Source: Allochromatium tepidum (GTDB taxonomy: Bacteria > Pseudomonadota > Gammaproteobacteria > Chromatiales > Chromatiaceae). From it: a DNA stretch of 64,000 nucleotides. Location of the stretch: assembly GCF_018409545.1 (NCBI RefSeq), contig NZ_AP024563.1:2254001-2318000 (forward strand). Direction: 5' to 3'. Positions within the stretch are counted from its first letter, which is position 1; every line of letters begins with the position of its first letter. The notes under the pieces were generated by a model. The model saw nothing but the letters and a program-made list of their open reading frames with translations. It searched no databases and was not told where the DNA came from. The translations under genes were made by a program, and so were the position numbers. Positions 53,449 to 64,000 of this stretch are shown piece after piece.

Positions 53449-53518
53449 TCCGCACCCGCCGGCGACCCCTGTTTTCCAAGCCACTTTTCAACCACAGCAA
53501 CGTCCAATCGAGAACTCC

Positions 53519-54859
53519 ATGAAGAAAAACGTGCTGATCATCGGCGCCGGCGGCGTCGCGCATGTGGCCGCGCACAAGGCGGCGATGAACAATGACGTGC
53601 TGGGCGACATCTGTATCGCCTCGCGCACCCAGTCCAAGTGCGATGAGATCATCGAGAGCATCCAGCGCAAGGGGCATCTCAAGGATCCGTCCAAGAAACT
53701 CTATTCGCGCCGGATCGATGCGCTCGACATCCCGGCGACCGTCGAGCTGATCCGCGAGACCAACTCCGAGATCGTCATCAATCTCGGTCAGGCATTCCTC
53801 AACATGTCGATCCTGGAGGCCTGTCTCGAAACCGGCGTCGCCTATATCGACACCGCCATCCACGAAGATCCGGACAAGGTCTGCGAGGATCCGCCCTGGT
53901 ATGCCAACTATGAGTGGAAGCGCAAGGACCGCTGCGCCGAGAAGGGCGTGACCGCCATCCTCGGCGCCGGTTTCGATCCGGGCGTGGTCAACGCCTACTG
54001 CGCGCTGGCGGTCAAGCGTTACTTCGACAAGATCGAGACCATCGACATCATCGACGTCAACGCCGGCAGCCACGGTAAGTATTTCGCCACCAACTTCGAC
54101 CCCGAGATCAACTTCCGCGAATTCGTCAAGGTCTGGACCTGGATCGACCGTCAGTGGAAGGAGTATCCGACCCACACGGTCAAGCGCGTCTATGATCTGC
54201 CGGTGGTCGGCCCCTCGCCCATCTATCTCAACGGCCATGACGAGCTGCACTCGCTGTCGCAGAACATCGACGCCGAGAGCATCCGGTTCTGGATGGGCTT
54301 CGGCGATCACTACATCAACGTCTTCACCGTGCTGCGCACCCTGGGCTTCCTCAACCATCTGCCGGTCAAGCTCGCCGACGGTCAGGAAGTGGTGCCGCTC
54401 AAGGTGGTCAAGGCCCTGTTACCCGATCCCAAGACGCTGGCCCCAAACTACACCGGCAAGACCTGCATCGGCAACTTCGTCAAGGGAATCAAGGACGGCA
54501 AGCCGCGCGAACTGCTGATCTATCAGGTCTCGGACCACAAGGCGGCCTATGAGGAAGTGGAATCGCAGGGCATCAGCTACACAGCCGGCGTGCCGCCGGT
54601 CGCCGCGGCCATGCTGATCGCCGACGGCGCCTGGGACACCCGAACCATGGTCAACGTCGAGGAACTGGACCCGGAGCCGTTCATCGCCATCCTCGACCGC
54701 ATCGGCCTGCCGACCGAATTCAAGGAGATCGAACCGGGCAGCGCCGAGTCCTTCGACGGCACCGTGCGCGATCTGGAGACCGAGATCGCCGAGTCGACCG
54801 CGACCGTCACCATCTCGGCGGCCAATCCCATGATCGCCGTCGCGCCCAAGCCGCGTTGA
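53519..54859 (+). CDS. Carboxynorspermidine/carboxyspermidine dehydrogenase (saccharopine dehydrogenase family)
   Basis: The 446-residue protein has the NAD(P)-binding start KNVLIIGAGGVAHVAAHKAA and the saccharopine dehydrogenase pattern VINLGQAFLNMSILEACLET, AILGAGFDPGVVNAY and IDIIDVNAGSHGKY. It joins aspartate semialdehyde to diaminopropane or putrescine, giving the substrate of the decarboxylase just upstream. It lies 70 bases after nspC and ahead of a class III-type amino-acid decarboxylase that would supply the diamine. Confidence 0.88.
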   Translation: MKKNVLIIGAGGVAHVAAHKAAMNNDVLGDICIASRTQSKCDEIIESIQRKGHLKDPSKKLYSRRIDALDIPATVELIRETNSEIVINLGQAFLNMSILEACLETGVAYIDTAIHEDPDKVCEDPPWYANYEWKRKDRCAEKGVTAILGAGFDPGVVNAYCALAVKRYFDKIETIDIIDVNAGSHGKYFATNFDPEINFREFVKVWTWIDRQWKEYPTHTVKRVYDLPVVGPSPIYLNGHDELHSLSQNIDAESIRFWMGFGDHYINVFTVLRTLGFLNHLPVKLADGQEVVPLKVVKALLPDPKTLAPNYTGKTCIGNFVKGIKDGKPRELLIYQVSDHKAAYEEVESQGISYTAGVPPVAAAMLIADGAWDTRTMVNVEELDPEPFIAILDRIGLPTEFKEIEPGSAESFDGTVRDLETEIAESTATVTISAANPMIAVAPKPR

Positions 54860-54866
54860 TTGGTTA

Positions 54867-54896
54867 GCTTCCAGCGGTCAGCCGGCGGCTGGAAGC
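54867..54896 (+). other. Hairpin between the polyamine genes
   Basis: GCTTCCAGC (54867-54875) and GCTGGAAGC (54888-54896) form a perfect 9-base stem eight bases after the dehydrogenase stop. There is no T-run. It may stabilise mRNA ends or lower expression of the downstream decarboxylase. Confidence 0.5.
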
Positions 54897-54934
54897 CGGC
54901 AGCCGATTTCCTGACTCTCATCGAGGACAACGCG

Positions 54935-57187
54935 ATGCGTTTCCGTTTTCCAGTCGTCATCATCGACGAGGACTTCCGCTCCGAGAACGCGAGCGGTCTC
55001 GGCATTCGCGCGCTCGCCAAGGCGATCGAGAGCGAGGGTCTGGAGGTGCTCGGCGTCACCAGCTATGGCGATCTGACCTCGTTCGCCCAGCAGCAGAGCC
55101 GCGCCTCCTGTTTCATCCTGTCGATCGACGACGAGGAGTTCGGCAGCGGCTCGCCCGAGGAGGCGCTCGAAGCACTGGCGACCCTGCGCGCCTTCGTCCA
55201 GGAAGTGCGGCTGCGCAACGAGGACATCCCGATCTTCCTCTACGGCGAGACCCGCACCTCGCGCCATATCCCGAACGATGTGCTCAAGGAGCTGCACGGC
55301 TTCATCCACATGTTCGAGGATACGCCCGAGTTCATCGCCCGCTATGTGGCGCGCGAGGCGCGGGTCTATCTCGACAGTCTGGCCCCGCCCTTCTTCCGCG
55401 CGCTCACCCACTATGCCGCCGACAGCTCCTACTCCTGGCACTGTCCGGGACACTCGGGCGGCGTGGCCTTCCTCAAGAGTCCGGTCGGACAGATGTTCCA
55501 CCAGTTCTTCGGCGAGAACATGCTGCGCGCCGATGTCTGCAACGCGGTCGACGAACTCGGTCAACTGCTCGATCACTCCGGCCCGGTGGCCGCCTCCGAG
55601 CGCAACGCCGCGCGCATCTTCAACTGCGACCATCTGTTCTTCGTCACCAACGGCACCTCGACCTCGAACAAGATCGTCTGGCACTCGACCGTCGCGCCCG
55701 ACGACATCGTGGTGGTCGACCGCAACTGCCACAAGTCGATCCTGCACGCCATCATCATGACCGGGGCGATCCCGGTGTTCCTGATGCCGACGCGCAATCA
55801 TTACGGCATCATCGGCCCGATCCCGCTCGATGAGTTCAAGCCCGAGAACATCCGGCGCAAGATCGCCGCCAATCCCTTCGCCAAAGGGATCGATGCCAAG
55901 CCGCGTGTGCTGACCATCACCCAGAGCACCTATGACGGCGTGCTCTACAACGTCGACACCATCAAGTCGCTGCTCGACGGCGAGATCGACACCCTGCTGT
56001 TCGACGAGGCCTGGCTGCCGCATGCCTCCTTCCACGACTTCTATGTCGGGATGCACGCCATCGGCAAGGACCGCCCGCGCTGTCATGAATCGATGGTGTT
56101 CGCCACCCAGTCGACGCACAAGCTGCTCGCCGGACTCTCGCAAGCCTCGCAGATCCTGGTGCAGGAGTCCGACCAGCGCCGGCTGGACCGCAACAGCTTC
56201 ATCGAAGCCTATCTGATGCACTCCTCGACCAGTCCGCAGTACGCCATCATCGCCTCGTGCGACGTAGCGGCGGCCATGATGGAGCCGCCCGGCGGCACGG
56301 CGCTGGTGCACGAGTCGATCATGGAGGCGCTCGACTTCCGGCGCGCCATGCGCAAGGTCGATGCCGAGTTCGGCGAGGACTGGTGGTTCAAGGTCTGGGG
56401 ACCGGACTATCTGGCCGAGGAAGGCATCGGCGAGCGCGACGACTGGATGCTGCACGCCGACGACCACTGGCACGGCTTCGGCGAGCTGGCGCCCGGTTTC
56501 AACATGCTCGATCCGATCAAGGCCACGGTCATCACGCCTGGACTGAACATGGACGGTGAGTTCTCCGAATCGGGCATCCCGGCGGCGATCGTCACCAAAT
56601 ATCTGGCCGAGCATGGGATCGTGGTCGAGAAGACCGGGCTGTACTCGTTCTTCATCATGTTCACGATCGGCATCACCAAGGGCCGCTGGAACACCATGGT
56701 GACGGAACTCCAGCAGTTCAAACACGACTACGACCGCAATCAGCCGCTGTGGCGCGTGCTGCCCGAGTTCATCCAGGCCCATCCGCGCTATGAGAAGATC
56801 GGTCTGCGCGATCTGTGCGATGAGATCCACGGCATCTACAAGGCCAATGATGTCGCGCGCCTGACGACGGATATGTATCTGTCCGACATCGTGCCGGCGA
56901 TGAAGCCGGCAGTGGCCTTCGCCAAGATGGCCCATCGCGAGATCGAACGGGTCAGGATCGATGATCTCGAAGGGCGCGTGACCAGCGTGCTGCTGACACC
57001 CTATCCGCCCGGTATTCCGCTGCTGATTCCGGGTGAGCGCTTCAATGCCACCATCGTGCGCTATCTCCAGTTCGCGCGCGAGTTCAACACCCGCTTCCCC
57101 GGCTTCGAGACCGACATCCATGGTCTGGTCAAGGAGGAGAGCGGCGGCGAGGTCGGCTATTTCGTCGACTGCGTCAAACCGCTGTGA
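54935..57187 (+). CDS. Orn/Lys/Arg decarboxylase, AdiA-like
   Basis: A fold I PLP decarboxylase of 750 residues. It has an N-terminal receiver-like wing domain (about 1-130), a PLP domain with [45 protein letters not shown] and the PLP lysine Lys396 in [15 protein letters not shown], and a C-terminal domain ending in [14 protein letters not shown]. Overall similarity is to biodegradative arginine decarboxylase (AdiA). Arginine, ornithine or lysine could each be the substrate; motifs do not decide. In this cluster it probably supplies the diamine. It overlaps xthA by 14 bases tail to tail. Confidence 0.85.
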   Translation: MRFRFPVVIIDEDFRSENASGLGIRALAKAIESEGLEVLGVTSYGDLTSFAQQQSRASCFILSIDDEEFGSGSPEEALEALATLRAFVQEVRLRNEDIPIFLYGETRTSRHIPNDVLKELHGFIHMFEDTPEFIARYVAREARVYLDSLAPPFFRALTHYAADSSYSWHCPGHSGGVAFLKSPVGQMFHQFFGENMLRADVCNAVDELGQLLDHSGPVAASERNAARIFNCDHLFFVTNGTSTSNKIVWHSTVAPDDIVVVDRNCHKSILHAIIMTGAIPVFLMPTRNHYGIIGPIPLDEFKPENIRRKIAANPFAKGIDAKPRVLTITQSTYDGVLYNVDTIKSLLDGEIDTLLFDEAWLPHASFHDFYVGMHAIGKDRPRCHESMVFATQSTHKLLAGLSQASQILVQESDQRRLDRNSFIEAYLMHSSTSPQYAIIASCDVAAAMMEPPGGTALVHESIMEALDFRRAMRKVDAEFGEDWWFKVWGPDYLAEEGIGERDDWMLHADDHWHGFGELAPGFNMLDPIKATVITPGLNMDGEFSESGIPAAIVTKYLAEHGIVVEKTGLYSFFIMFTIGITKGRWNTMVTELQQFKHDYDRNQPLWRVLPEFIQAHPRYEKIGLRDLCDEIHGIYKANDVARLTTDMYLSDIVPAMKPAVAFAKMAHREIERVRIDDLEGRVTSVLLTPYPPGIPLLIPGERFNATIVRYLQFAREFNTRFPGFETDIHGLVKEESGGEVGYFVDCVKPL

Positions 57188-58016
57188 GGTCGGGGAGATC
57201 CAGGGTGATCCACACCGGGCAGTGGTCGGAAGGTTTGTCCATCGCCCGGATGGCATAGTCGATCCCGACGTCGAGCAGGCGCTCGCGCAAGGGCGCGGAG
57301 ACTAGGATATGGTCGATACGCAGACCATGTTTCGGCTCGCGCTCGAAGCCGCGCGAGCGGTAGTCGAACCAACTGAAGCGGTCGGCGGCTTCTGGATGGC
57401 GGGCGCGGTAGGCGTCGATCAGCCCCCAGTCGAGCAGGATCTGGAACCACTCGCGTTCCTCGGGCAGGAAGGCGCATTTCCCGGTGCGCAGCCAGCGCTT
57501 GGCGTTGTCGGCGCCGATCCCGATATCCAGGTCCAGCGGCGCGACGTTCATGTCGCCGAGCAGGACGAGGTTCTGGTCCGGGCGGAAGGCGGTGCGCAGA
57601 TAGTTCAGCAAATCGGCATAGAACTTCTGCTTGGCGGGGAACTTCAGCGGATGATCGCGGCCCTCGCCTTGCGGGAAGTAGCCGTTGATGACCGTGACTT
57701 CGTCACCGTCGGCGAGCCGATATTGACCTAATATCAACCGACGCTGGGCTTCTGCCTCGTCGTTCGGCAATCCCTTGATGACGGTGCGCGGTGCCTGTTT
57801 GCTCAGGAGCGCCACGCCATAGTGTCCCTTTTGACCGTGGATCTGGGTGTCATAACCAAGTTCGCGCGCCCAATCGAGCGGAAACTGCTCGTCGGCGACC
57901 TTGGATTCCTGCAGGGCGATGATGTCGGGGTCGAGTCCGGCCTTGAGCGCCTCGACCTGATGCGGGCGGGCGCGAACGCCGTTGATGTTGAACGAGACGA
58001 TCTTGAGCACCTGCAT
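57174..58016 (-). CDS. xthA: Exodeoxyribonuclease III
   Basis: Exo III is an AP endonuclease and 3'-5' exonuclease in base-excision repair. The protein has [42 protein letters not shown], and the catalytic His in [15 protein letters not shown]. The ATG at 58016 gives 280 residues. A GTG at 58010 with GGGAG seven bases upstream is also likely and matches the usual family start. It is divergent from the membrane methyltransferase. Confidence 0.93.
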   Translation of the reverse strand: MQVLKIVSFNINGVRARPHQVEALKAGLDPDIIALQESKVADEQFPLDWARELGYDTQIHGQKGHYGVALLSKQAPRTVIKGLPNDEAEAQRRLILGQYRLADGDEVTVINGYFPQGEGRDHPLKFPAKQKFYADLLNYLRTAFRPDQNLVLLGDMNVAPLDLDIGIGADNAKRWLRTGKCAFLPEEREWFQILLDWGLIDAYRARHPEAADRFSWFDYRSRGFEREPKHGLRIDHILVSAPLRERLLDVGIDYAIRAMDKPSDHCPVWITLDLPDLTAV

Positions 58017-58075
58017 TCTCCCGACGGATTCCAGAACCAAACGACACATCCCTTTGTAATCGATCGGAGACTCCA

Positions 58076-58567
58076 ATGTCACTGCCACAGGCGTTCAAAG
58101 GTCATCGCGGCGAGTATCTCGTCGCGCTCCAGTTCGTGCTGTTCTTCGCCTTCATCCTGGCGCCAAACTGGAATCCGCTGGCCAGCGCCGGGGTGCTGGC
58201 GGTGCTGGAGCCGGTGCGCTGGGCCGCGCTCGGCGCTCTGGGGCTGGTGGCGCTGGTGTTCGGCGGCTTCGGCGTGCTGCACATCCGCGACTATCTCACG
58301 CCCCTGCCCTATCCGGTCGACCACAGCCAGTTGGTCAAGCATGGCGTCTATGCCTGGGTGCGCCACCCGCTCTACAGCAGCCAGCTCTTCGCCGCGCTCG
58401 GCTGGACGCTCTACACCCTGAGCCTGACCCATCTGCTGATCCTGGCGATCGGCTTCGTCTTCTTCGACTACAAGGCCGGCAAGGAGGAAGCCTGGCTGAC
58501 CGAACGTCATCCCGAATATACCGACTATGCGCGTGCGGTGCGCAAGTTCGTGCCCTGGATCTATTGA
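58076..58567 (+). CDS. Isoprenylcysteine/phospholipid methyltransferase-family membrane protein
   Basis: The 163-residue protein has four hydrophobic segments and the C-terminal SAM-binding pattern of the ICMT/PEMT superfamily: [19 protein letters not shown], then [19 protein letters not shown] and [13 protein letters not shown]. The substrate is unknown; bacterial members often act on lipids or small isoprenoids. GGAGA lies upstream of the ATG. Confidence 0.82.
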   Translation: MSLPQAFKGHRGEYLVALQFVLFFAFILAPNWNPLASAGVLAVLEPVRWAALGALGLVALVFGGFGVLHIRDYLTPLPYPVDHSQLVKHGVYAWVRHPLYSSQLFAALGWTLYTLSLTHLLILAIGFVFFDYKAGKEEAWLTERHPEYTDYARAVRKFVPWIY

Positions 58568-58671
58568 GGCCGTCGGCTAGAATCAAGGCTGCTCCGAATT
58601 TCATAACCCAAGTTGCCGCCTTGAAGGGCGAGGTGCGGATCAGCACACTCTGAGCCGAGCATCGATCCGGA

Positions 58672-59036
58672 CTACAGGGTATGGGTCGGACGTTCGGAGG
58701 CGAGCGCGCCGGCCAGATATTCCTCGATCTTGCGCCGGGTGGCGCCCTTGTCCTGATCGTTGAACTGCACACCGACCCCGACGGCGCGATTGCCCTCGGC
58801 TCCGGTAGGCGTGATCCAGACCACGCGCCCGGCGACCGGGATGCGATCGGGCTCCTCCATCAACTGGAGCAGCAGAAAGATCTCGTCGCCGAGCTGATAG
58901 CTCTTATTGGTGGGGATGAAGAGCCCGCCATTCTTGATGAAGGGCATGTACGAGGCATACAGGGAACTTTTGTCCTTGATGGCGAAGCTCAGGATGCGTT
59001 GCTGACCACCGAGTCCGCCCAATGGATTGGGTGTGC

Positions 59037-59040
<4 letters not shown>
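58672..59040 (-). CDS. pilZ: PilZ-domain protein (type IV pilus assembly)
   Basis: The 122-residue single-domain protein resembles PilZ of Pseudomonas: LSFAIKDKSSLYASYMPFIK, GGLFIPTNKSYQLGDEIFL and VAGRVVWITP. This subtype lacks the RxxxR and D/NxSxxG c-di-GMP-binding motifs, and none is seen here. It is needed for type IV pilus assembly. Its ATG overlaps the holB stop (ATGA), as is usual. Confidence 0.88.
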
Positions 59041-61779
<2,739 letters not shown>

Positions 61780-61787
61780 CGGGTCGA

Positions 61788-62642
61788 TCACCCCGGCGTA
61801 CAGGCGGCCCGATACAGTCGATCGAGCAGATCCCAAGGAAGTTGCGCCGAATCGAACCGGCGTCGGCCCAGTTCGCGCACGGGCCAGACGCCGATGATCG
61901 AGTTGGTCAGAAAGAGTCCGCGCGCCTGATCGAGCGCGGCACGATCGAGGCGCGTGACCAGACAATCGATCCCCAGACGCGCCGCGAGTTCCAGCGTCAG
62001 ACCGCGCACGGTACCGGCGATGCCGCCGCGATCGACCGGCGGCGTCATCAGGCAACGACCATCCCACAGGAAGACATTGGTCATGGTGCCGCTGACCAGT
62101 TCGCCGGTCGACTCGAACATGAGCCCCTCGGCGATGGCCGGATCGTTCCACTCGGCGCGCGCCAGGACCGCGTCCAGACGGTTGAGATGCTTGATACCGG
62201 CGAGCACCGGATTGATCGACACGGGTGTCTGACAGTAGCGCACGACCACGCCCTGACGCCGGTCGCGTCCCTGAGCGGACGGCAAGGGATAGGTCAGGAA
62301 CAGACGCCGGGGCGAAGCCGGCACCGGCGGCGCATAGCCGCGTCCGCCCTCACCGCGTGACAGGATCAGCTTGAGGATGCCCTCGCGCTGTCCCCAGGTC
62401 ACTTCGGCCGCCTCGGCGGCGAGCAGCGTGGTATCCGGCATGTCGATGCCGAGACGCTCCGCGCCCAGGATCAGCCGGTCCATGTGGCGCTGCCACTGAC
62501 AGGGATAGCCGGCGGCGAGGCGGATGGTCTCGAACAGACCATCCCCGTAGTGCAGCGCCCGGTCGAGGACCGGGATCCGATCACCGGGCCGGCCATCGAT
62601 CAGGATCCGAGACGGGGCGCCGATTCCTGGCGTCATAGCCAT
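61788..62642 (-). CDS. pabC: Aminodeoxychorismate lyase
   Basis: PabC makes 4-aminobenzoate for folate. It is a fold IV PLP enzyme with DRALHYGDGLFETIRL, the PLP lysine in GIKHLNRLDAVLARAEW and the TMTNVFLWDG motif. The 284-residue length fits. ATGs at 62642 and 62636 are both possible starts. It lies eight bases before mltG and 50 bases after fabF. Confidence 0.92.
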   Translation of the reverse strand: MAMTPGIGAPSRILIDGRPGDRIPVLDRALHYGDGLFETIRLAAGYPCQWQRHMDRLILGAERLGIDMPDTTLLAAEAAEVTWGQREGILKLILSRGEGGRGYAPPVPASPRRLFLTYPLPSAQGRDRRQGVVVRYCQTPVSINPVLAGIKHLNRLDAVLARAEWNDPAIAEGLMFESTGELVSGTMTNVFLWDGRCLMTPPVDRGGIAGTVRGLTLELAARLGIDCLVTRLDRAALDQARGLFLTNSIIGVWPVRELGRRRFDSAQLPWDLLDRLYRAACTPG

Positions 62643-62691
62643 GCGTCCTGCCCGACCGCTACCCTGGTCCTGTCTCCGGACGGAGACCGGA

Positions 62692-63930
62692 TCAGAGACG
62701 CCGGAAGATCAGCGTCCCGTTGGTTCCGCCGAAGCCGAACGAGTTGGAGAGCGCGACATCGATCGTCATTTGACGCGCGGTGTTGGGCACGCAATCCAGA
62801 TCGCAGTCCGGGTCCGGCGTGTGATAGTTGATGGTCGGCGGCGCGACCTGATCACGGATGGCCAGGATGGTGAAGATGGCCTCCGCGCCGCCGGCCGCGC
62901 CCAGCATGTGCCCGGTCATGGACTTGGTCGAGCTGACCGCGAGCTTGTAGGCGTGATCGCCGAAGGCACGCTTGACGGCGCGCGTCTCGGCCACGTCGCC
63001 GGCGGGCGTCGAGGTGCCGTGCGCGTTGATGTACTGGACCTGCTCGGCGTTCAGCCCAGCGTCGTTCAGCGCGAGGTGCATGCACTCGGCTGCGCCCATG
63101 CCGTCCTCGGAGGGCGCGGTCATGTGATAGGCGTCGGAGTTCATGCCGACGCCGACCAGCTCGGCATAGATGGTCGCGCCGCGCGCCTTGGCGTGTTCGT
63201 ACTCTTCGAGTACCACGACACCGGCGCCGTCGCTGAGCACGAAGCCGTCACGATCCTTGTCGAAGGGGCGACTGGCGGCCTCGGGGTCGTCGTTACGGGT
63301 CGAGAGGGCACGCGCGGCGGCGAAGCCACCGAGACCGACCGGCGAGGTCGCCATCTCGGCACCACCGGCCAGCATCACGTCGACATAGCCGTGACGGATC
63401 ATGATCGCCGCCTCGCCGATGTTGTGCGTGCCGGTCGCGCAGGCCGAGACGATCGAATAATTGGGGCCCTTGAGGCCGAACTTGATCGAGAGATTGCCGG
63501 CCACCATGTTGACGATGTTGGCGGGCACGAAGAAGGGCGAGATACGACGCGGCCCCTTCTCGCGATAGACCTCGTAGTTGTTCTCGATGCCGGTGATGCC
63601 GCCGATACCGGAACCGATGGCCACGCCGATGCGCCGACAGTTGGACTCGTTGATCTCCAGTCCGGAATCGGCGATGGCCTGACAGCCGGCCGCCAAGCCG
63701 TAATGGATGAACTTGTCCATCTTCTTGGCGTCTTTTTCCGAGACATAGGGACTCGGATCGAAGCCATAGATCGGACCGCCGAAGCGGGTACTGAACGGGG
63801 CGATATCGAAATGGGTGATCGGTTTGATGCCGCTCTTTCCGGCGAGGATGTTGTCCCACGCGGACTTGACGTCCAGACCAACCGGTGCCACGAGGCCCAA
63901 TCCGGTGACTACTACCCTTCTGCCTGCCAT
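62692..63930 (-). CDS. fabF: 3-oxoacyl-ACP synthase II
   Basis: FabF elongates fatty acids and is important for long and unsaturated chains. The 412-residue protein has the nucleophile Cys in [14 protein letters not shown], the histidines in [11 protein letters not shown] and [11 protein letters not shown], and the typical C-terminus [17 protein letters not shown] 63933 and ATG 63930 are adjacent; AGAGGT lies upstream, and I use the ATG. acpP would be expected just to the right of the window, but the last 66 bases show no gene. Confidence 0.95.
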   Translation of the reverse strand: MAGRRVVVTGLGLVAPVGLDVKSAWDNILAGKSGIKPITHFDIAPFSTRFGGPIYGFDPSPYVSEKDAKKMDKFIHYGLAAGCQAIADSGLEINESNCRRIGVAIGSGIGGITGIENNYEVYREKGPRRISPFFVPANIVNMVAGNLSIKFGLKGPNYSIVSACATGTHNIGEAAIMIRHGYVDVMLAGGAEMATSPVGLGGFAAARALSTRNDDPEAASRPFDKDRDGFVLSDGAGVVVLEEYEHAKARGATIYAELVGVGMNSDAYHMTAPSEDGMGAAECMHLALNDAGLNAEQVQYINAHGTSTPAGDVAETRAVKRAFGDHAYKLAVSSTKSMTGHMLGAAGGAEAIFTILAIRDQVAPPTINYHTPDPDCDLDCVPNTARQMTIDVALSNSFGFGGTNGTLIFRRL

Positions 63931-64000
63931 CACTTACCTCTATCGTCGTTCAGAACGCCACGTTCGACGAGCCCATGCCGCGCCCTCGTGTCAAGGCCGA

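Overview
The window is a GC-rich chromosomal segment of a gammaproteobacterium. The gene orders tig-clpP-clpX-lon-hup-tRNA-ppiD and fabF-pabC-mltG-tmk-holB-pilZ are the usual gammaproteobacterial ones. The protein set (single polar-type flagellin locus, FAD disulfide reductase fused to rhodanese, carboxynorspermidine-type polyamine genes, anaerobic HemN) fits a Chromatiales purple sulfur bacterium. That placement is inference from protein recognition, not from a search.

Layout. (1) 1-1.4 kb: edge of an apparent phage-defence operon on the minus strand. It holds a BrxR/CapW-type WYL repressor with a palindromic operator on its own promoter, a decayed small gene, and the first 30 codons of a helicase-like gene that runs off the left edge. 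(2) 1.4-6.6 kb: two IS605/IS608-type elements bracket a TPR glycosyltransferase (GT41). One element has both tnpA and tnpB; the other has only tnpB and a stub of tnpA. Both keep the same end signals (TTAC left flank, TCAA right end). (3) 6.6-15 kb: flagellin locus, with a TPR methyltransferase, fliC, flaG, fliD and fliS. A sigma-28 promoter and a CRP-like site precede fliC. (4) 15-18 kb: a REP doublet, a CobT-like protein, cobD and a CrtQ-type glycosyltransferase. (5) 18-25.5 kb: disulfide reductase-rhodanese, lolA, ftsK, a cold-shock gene with a long leader, a broken EAL gene, dps and DUF2061. (6) 25.5-32.2 kb: a four-gene oligopeptide ABC importer of YejABEF type. (7) 32.3-42.2 kb: fabI, then the protein-quality-control block ppiD, tRNA-Asp, tRNA-Val, hup, lon, clpX, clpP, tig. 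(8) 42.3-49.4 kb: hemN, prmB, an iscR separated from other isc genes, DUF1249, thioredoxin, adk, htpG. (9) 49.6-58.6 kb: pgm, a probable small RNA, hsp20 with a CIRCE operator, a polyamine cluster, xthA and a membrane methyltransferase. (10) 58.6-64 kb: the overlapping pilZ-holB-tmk-mltG-pabC-fabF cluster.

The parts most worth a second look are the defence-operon edge with its self-overlapping operator, the two TnpB elements whose right flanks predict guide sequences, the structured RNA between pgm and hsp20, the HrcA-type operator on hsp20, and the modification genes around an unusually long, internally duplicated flagellin. No CRISPR array, rRNA or integrase was seen.
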